Origin: RUG11788 sp964578175
Lineage (GTDB): Bacteria > Bacillota_I > Bacilli_A > RF39 > UBA660
NCBI GenBank assembly: GCA_964578175.1
Contig: CAZOBH010000004.1
Coordinates: 13,216 to 77,215, forward strand
Length of the DNA stretch: 64,000 nucleotides
Direction: 5' to 3'
Shown here one piece after another: positions 62,145 through 64,000 of the stretch. A program made the translations under genes and the position numbers. Below the pieces are notes generated by a model. The model did not search any database. It was not told where the DNA came from and saw only the letters and a program-made list of their open reading frames with translations. Positions within the stretch are counted from its first letter, which is position 1; each line of letters begins with the position of its first letter.

Positions 62145-63902
62145 ATGTTTGATAAAATAACATATATGGATGAAAGTAGCATTTATGTTGCTATTAAAGA
62201 AGGAGTAGAAGTTAGAAAAAATTTACTATCTGTACATGTAATTGTTACAGATGAAGAAAAAAGTGTTTTAGGAGAGATTACTCAAGTAGATAATGGAAAA
62301 GTAAAAATTAGACTTTTAGGTGAATTTGAAAATGGTTCATTACGTATTGGTCTTATTAGAAAGCCATTAATGGATGCTACTATTAGAGAAATATCTCAAG
62401 AAGAAATACCATTAATTCTTGGACAAAAGACTTCAGAATCATTATATTTGGGAAAGAACCCATCATATAATGGATTTCCAGTATATTTAAATGTAAATGA
62501 TTTCTTTAGTAATCACTTTGCTATATTTGGTAACTCTGGATCTGGTAAATCTTGTGGTATAGCTAGAGTTATTCAAAATGTATTCCAAAATGATACTGCT
62601 AAACCATATAGAGCTAATTTTATTTTATTTGATATATCTGGTGAGTATACTAGTGCATTTAAAGATATTAATAAGATTAATCCATATTATAATTATAGAA
62701 TTTTTAGTAGTAATGAAAATGAAGCTATTGCTGAACCATTAAGAATACCTGTATGGTTATTAAATAGTGGAGATATATCATTATTACTTCAATGTAATTC
62801 ACATACTCAAATACCAATGATTGAAAGAATGCTTAAACTTGCTAGAGTATTTGCTGAAACTGGTGATAGAGCTATTGAATATAAAGATCACTTAATTGCA
62901 AATGCAATTATAACAGTTCTATTTAGTGATGAAGCTCCAGCTGAAAAGAAAAATGATATATTCTCAATTGTTGCGGAATGTCAAACAGAACATTTTAATA
63001 TGGAAGCACCTATTCAAGGTGTAGGTTATGTTCGTAAATTTAGAGAATGTTTTAATATAGATAAGACTGGTACTTTTACTGAAGGAATCTTATTTACTGA
63101 ATATGCATCTAAATTTATTAATCCAGAATTTGATAATTATGAACCTAAAGAAGATGTTAAATATACATTACAAGATTTAGAAAGAGCTTTAAAATTTACT
63201 TTAATATCTGAAGGATGGTATAAAAATGAACAAACATATGCTGATGCTGTTACAATTAAAGTTAGATTACATTCATTAATTACAGGTCCTTATGGTAAAT
63301 TATTTGAATATCCATCATATATAAATGTAGAACAATACTTAGCTAGTTTATTAATAAAAGATAATAAAAGATATCAAATTATTAATATTAACATGGATGA
63401 TATTGATGACCAAGTTGCTGCTGTAATTACTAAAATATTCTCAAGAATTATTTTTGATTATTCAAAAGGAGTAGCAAAACGTGGATCAATTCCTTTCCAT
63501 ATCTTAATAGATGAAGCTCATAGATATGTTAGAAAAGATACAGATACATTCTTAATTGGATATAATATATTTGAAAGAATTGCAAAAGAAGGACGTAAAT
63601 ATGGAGTTCTAATGGGAATACTTACTCAAAGACCTGTTGAGTTATCTGATACAGTTATATCTCAATGTTCTAATTTCTTAATATTTAAAATTAACAACCC
63701 ATTAGATTCGGAATATATAAGACAAATGGTTCCTAATATTAATGAAGAAATCATTGAAAAACAAAAGACATTACAATCTGGTACTTGTTTAGGATTCGGT
63801 AATGCATTCAAGATACCAGTAATTGTTAAATTAGATATGCCTGATCCATCACCATTGAGTGGTAATAGTAATGTTATTAAGTTCTGGGGTGGAGGTCAAT
63901 AA
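62145..63902 (+). CDS. HerA/DUF87-family ATPase
   Basis: A 585-residue hexameric-type ATPase of the HerA/FtsK clade. An N-terminal HAS-barrel-like beta region (about residues 1-100) is followed by Walker A FGNSGSGKSCG, FDISGEY, and Walker B HILIDEAHRYVRKD with GRKYGVLMGILTQRP after it. HerA proteins are DNA translocases that often work with NurA or Sir2-type effectors; no NurA is seen here. GAGGG precedes ATG 62145; TTG 62139 is 2 bases after that site. It lies between ylxM and ffh, 22 bases before ffh. Confidence 0.87.
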   Translation: MFDKITYMDESSIYVAIKEGVEVRKNLLSVHVIVTDEEKSVLGEITQVDNGKVKIRLLGEFENGSLRIGLIRKPLMDATIREISQEEIPLILGQKTSESLYLGKNPSYNGFPVYLNVNDFFSNHFAIFGNSGSGKSCGIARVIQNVFQNDTAKPYRANFILFDISGEYTSAFKDINKINPYYNYRIFSSNENEAIAEPLRIPVWLLNSGDISLLLQCNSHTQIPMIERMLKLARVFAETGDRAIEYKDHLIANAIITVLFSDEAPAEKKNDIFSIVAECQTEHFNMEAPIQGVGYVRKFRECFNIDKTGTFTEGILFTEYASKFINPEFDNYEPKEDVKYTLQDLERALKFTLISEGWYKNEQTYADAVTIKVRLHSLITGPYGKLFEYPSYINVEQYLASLLIKDNKRYQIININMDDIDDQVAAVITKIFSRIIFDYSKGVAKRGSIPFHILIDEAHRYVRKDTDTFLIGYNIFERIAKEGRKYGVLMGILTQRPVELSDTVISQCSNFLIFKINNPLDSEYIRQMVPNINEEIIEKQKTLQSGTCLGFGNAFKIPVIVKLDMPDPSPLSGNSNVIKFWGGGQ

Positions 63903-63924
63903 ACAACTAGAAAGTGGTGATTAA

Positions 63925-64000
63925 ATGTTTGAAAGTTTAGGAGATAGACTTCAAAATGTTGTTTCTAAAGTTAGAGGTTATGGAAAAATAACTGAAGATA
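63925..64000 (+). CDS. ffh: Signal recognition particle protein Ffh (3' truncated by window)
   Basis: The first 25 codons are MFESLGDRLQNVVSK and VRGYGKITED, the start of the Ffh N domain. GTGGTGA precedes ATG 63925. The rest lies outside the window. Its position after ftsY and ylxM agrees with the usual SRP operon. Confidence 0.93.
   Translation, partial: MFESLGDRLQNVVSKVRGYGKITED

Noticed and set aside
1..64000. Mycoplasma-type recoding of TGA
   Set aside because: All tryptophan codons seen are TGG, long genes lack in-frame TGA, and TGA ends the lipoprotein gene.
1..64000. CRISPR arrays, rRNA genes, insertion sequences, attachment sites
   Set aside because: No regularly spaced direct repeats, rRNA sequence or transposase/integrase genes were recognised; the single tRNA genes are not flanked by direct repeats that I could find.

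Overview
The window is a compact, very AT-rich stretch (about 30% GC or less by eye) from a low-GC Gram-positive bacterium, most likely an uncultured, gut-type member of the Bacilli (Erysipelotrichia/RF39-like). The basis is the gene content: EzrA, FtsY-YlxM-Ffh, RNase J, CdaA-CdaR, a LytR-CpsA-Psr protein, FemAB-type transferases, a MurJ/SpoVB-type flippase, sortase signals, TagGH-like export and a T-box. The genetic code is standard: long genes contain no in-frame TGA and tryptophan is TGG. These genes imply a walled cell with anionic polymer and sortase-anchored proteins, so a wall-less Mollicute is unlikely. Placement below class is inference.

Layout. 1-4.4 kb: end of a sortase-anchored surface protein, a CDF metal exporter, a small membrane protein and a P-type ATPase. 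4.4-12.6 kb (minus strand): RNase J with a sirtuin, then a three-gene surface operon of dockerin-bearing glucosaminidase, membrane-anchored cadherin-like protein and LCP ligase. 12.8-20.1 kb: secreted proteins, a ComEC-like MBL hydrolase with DUF3006, tRNA-Leu, several small unknowns, an Fn3/Ltp-repeat protein and tRNA-Thr. 20.1-24.2 kb (minus): a beta-propeller-like protein, a polysaccharide deacetylase, a PH-domain protein and an F420-ligase-family protein. 24.3-29.5 kb: a TagGH-like ABC exporter, CdaA-CdaR, a thioredoxin-like protein and tRNA-Asn. 29.6-35.5 kb: CtpA protease, a thioester/SpaA adhesin with its sortase, and membrane proteins. 35.5-42.3 kb: PcrA, a nucleotidyltransferase, LigA and a membrane VanY-like peptidase. 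42.3-47 kb: a radical SAM protein and a patatin (minus), and a GH31 glucosidase (plus). 47-50.2 kb: a leucine T-box, a membrane protein and leuS. 50.2-55 kb: a flippase, two FemAB-like transferases and TrmB. 55-57.5 kb: lipoprotein, acidic, DUF948-like and YtxH-like proteins. 57.5-60.8 kb: rpsD with a structured leader, ezrA and a prepilin-like protein. 60.8-64 kb: ftsY-ylxM-HerA-like-ffh.

The genes converge on the envelope: wall synthesis (flippase, FemAB), remodelling (glucosaminidase, VanY, deacetylase), anionic polymer export and attachment (TagGH, LCP), surface display (sortase, adhesin), c-di-AMP signalling and SRP-dependent membrane insertion. No rRNA, CRISPR array, insertion sequence or prophage was recognised, and no gap exceeds 300 bases. 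Genes are tightly packed, many with extended -10 promoters a few bases from the ribosome binding site and with stop codons inside terminator hairpins.
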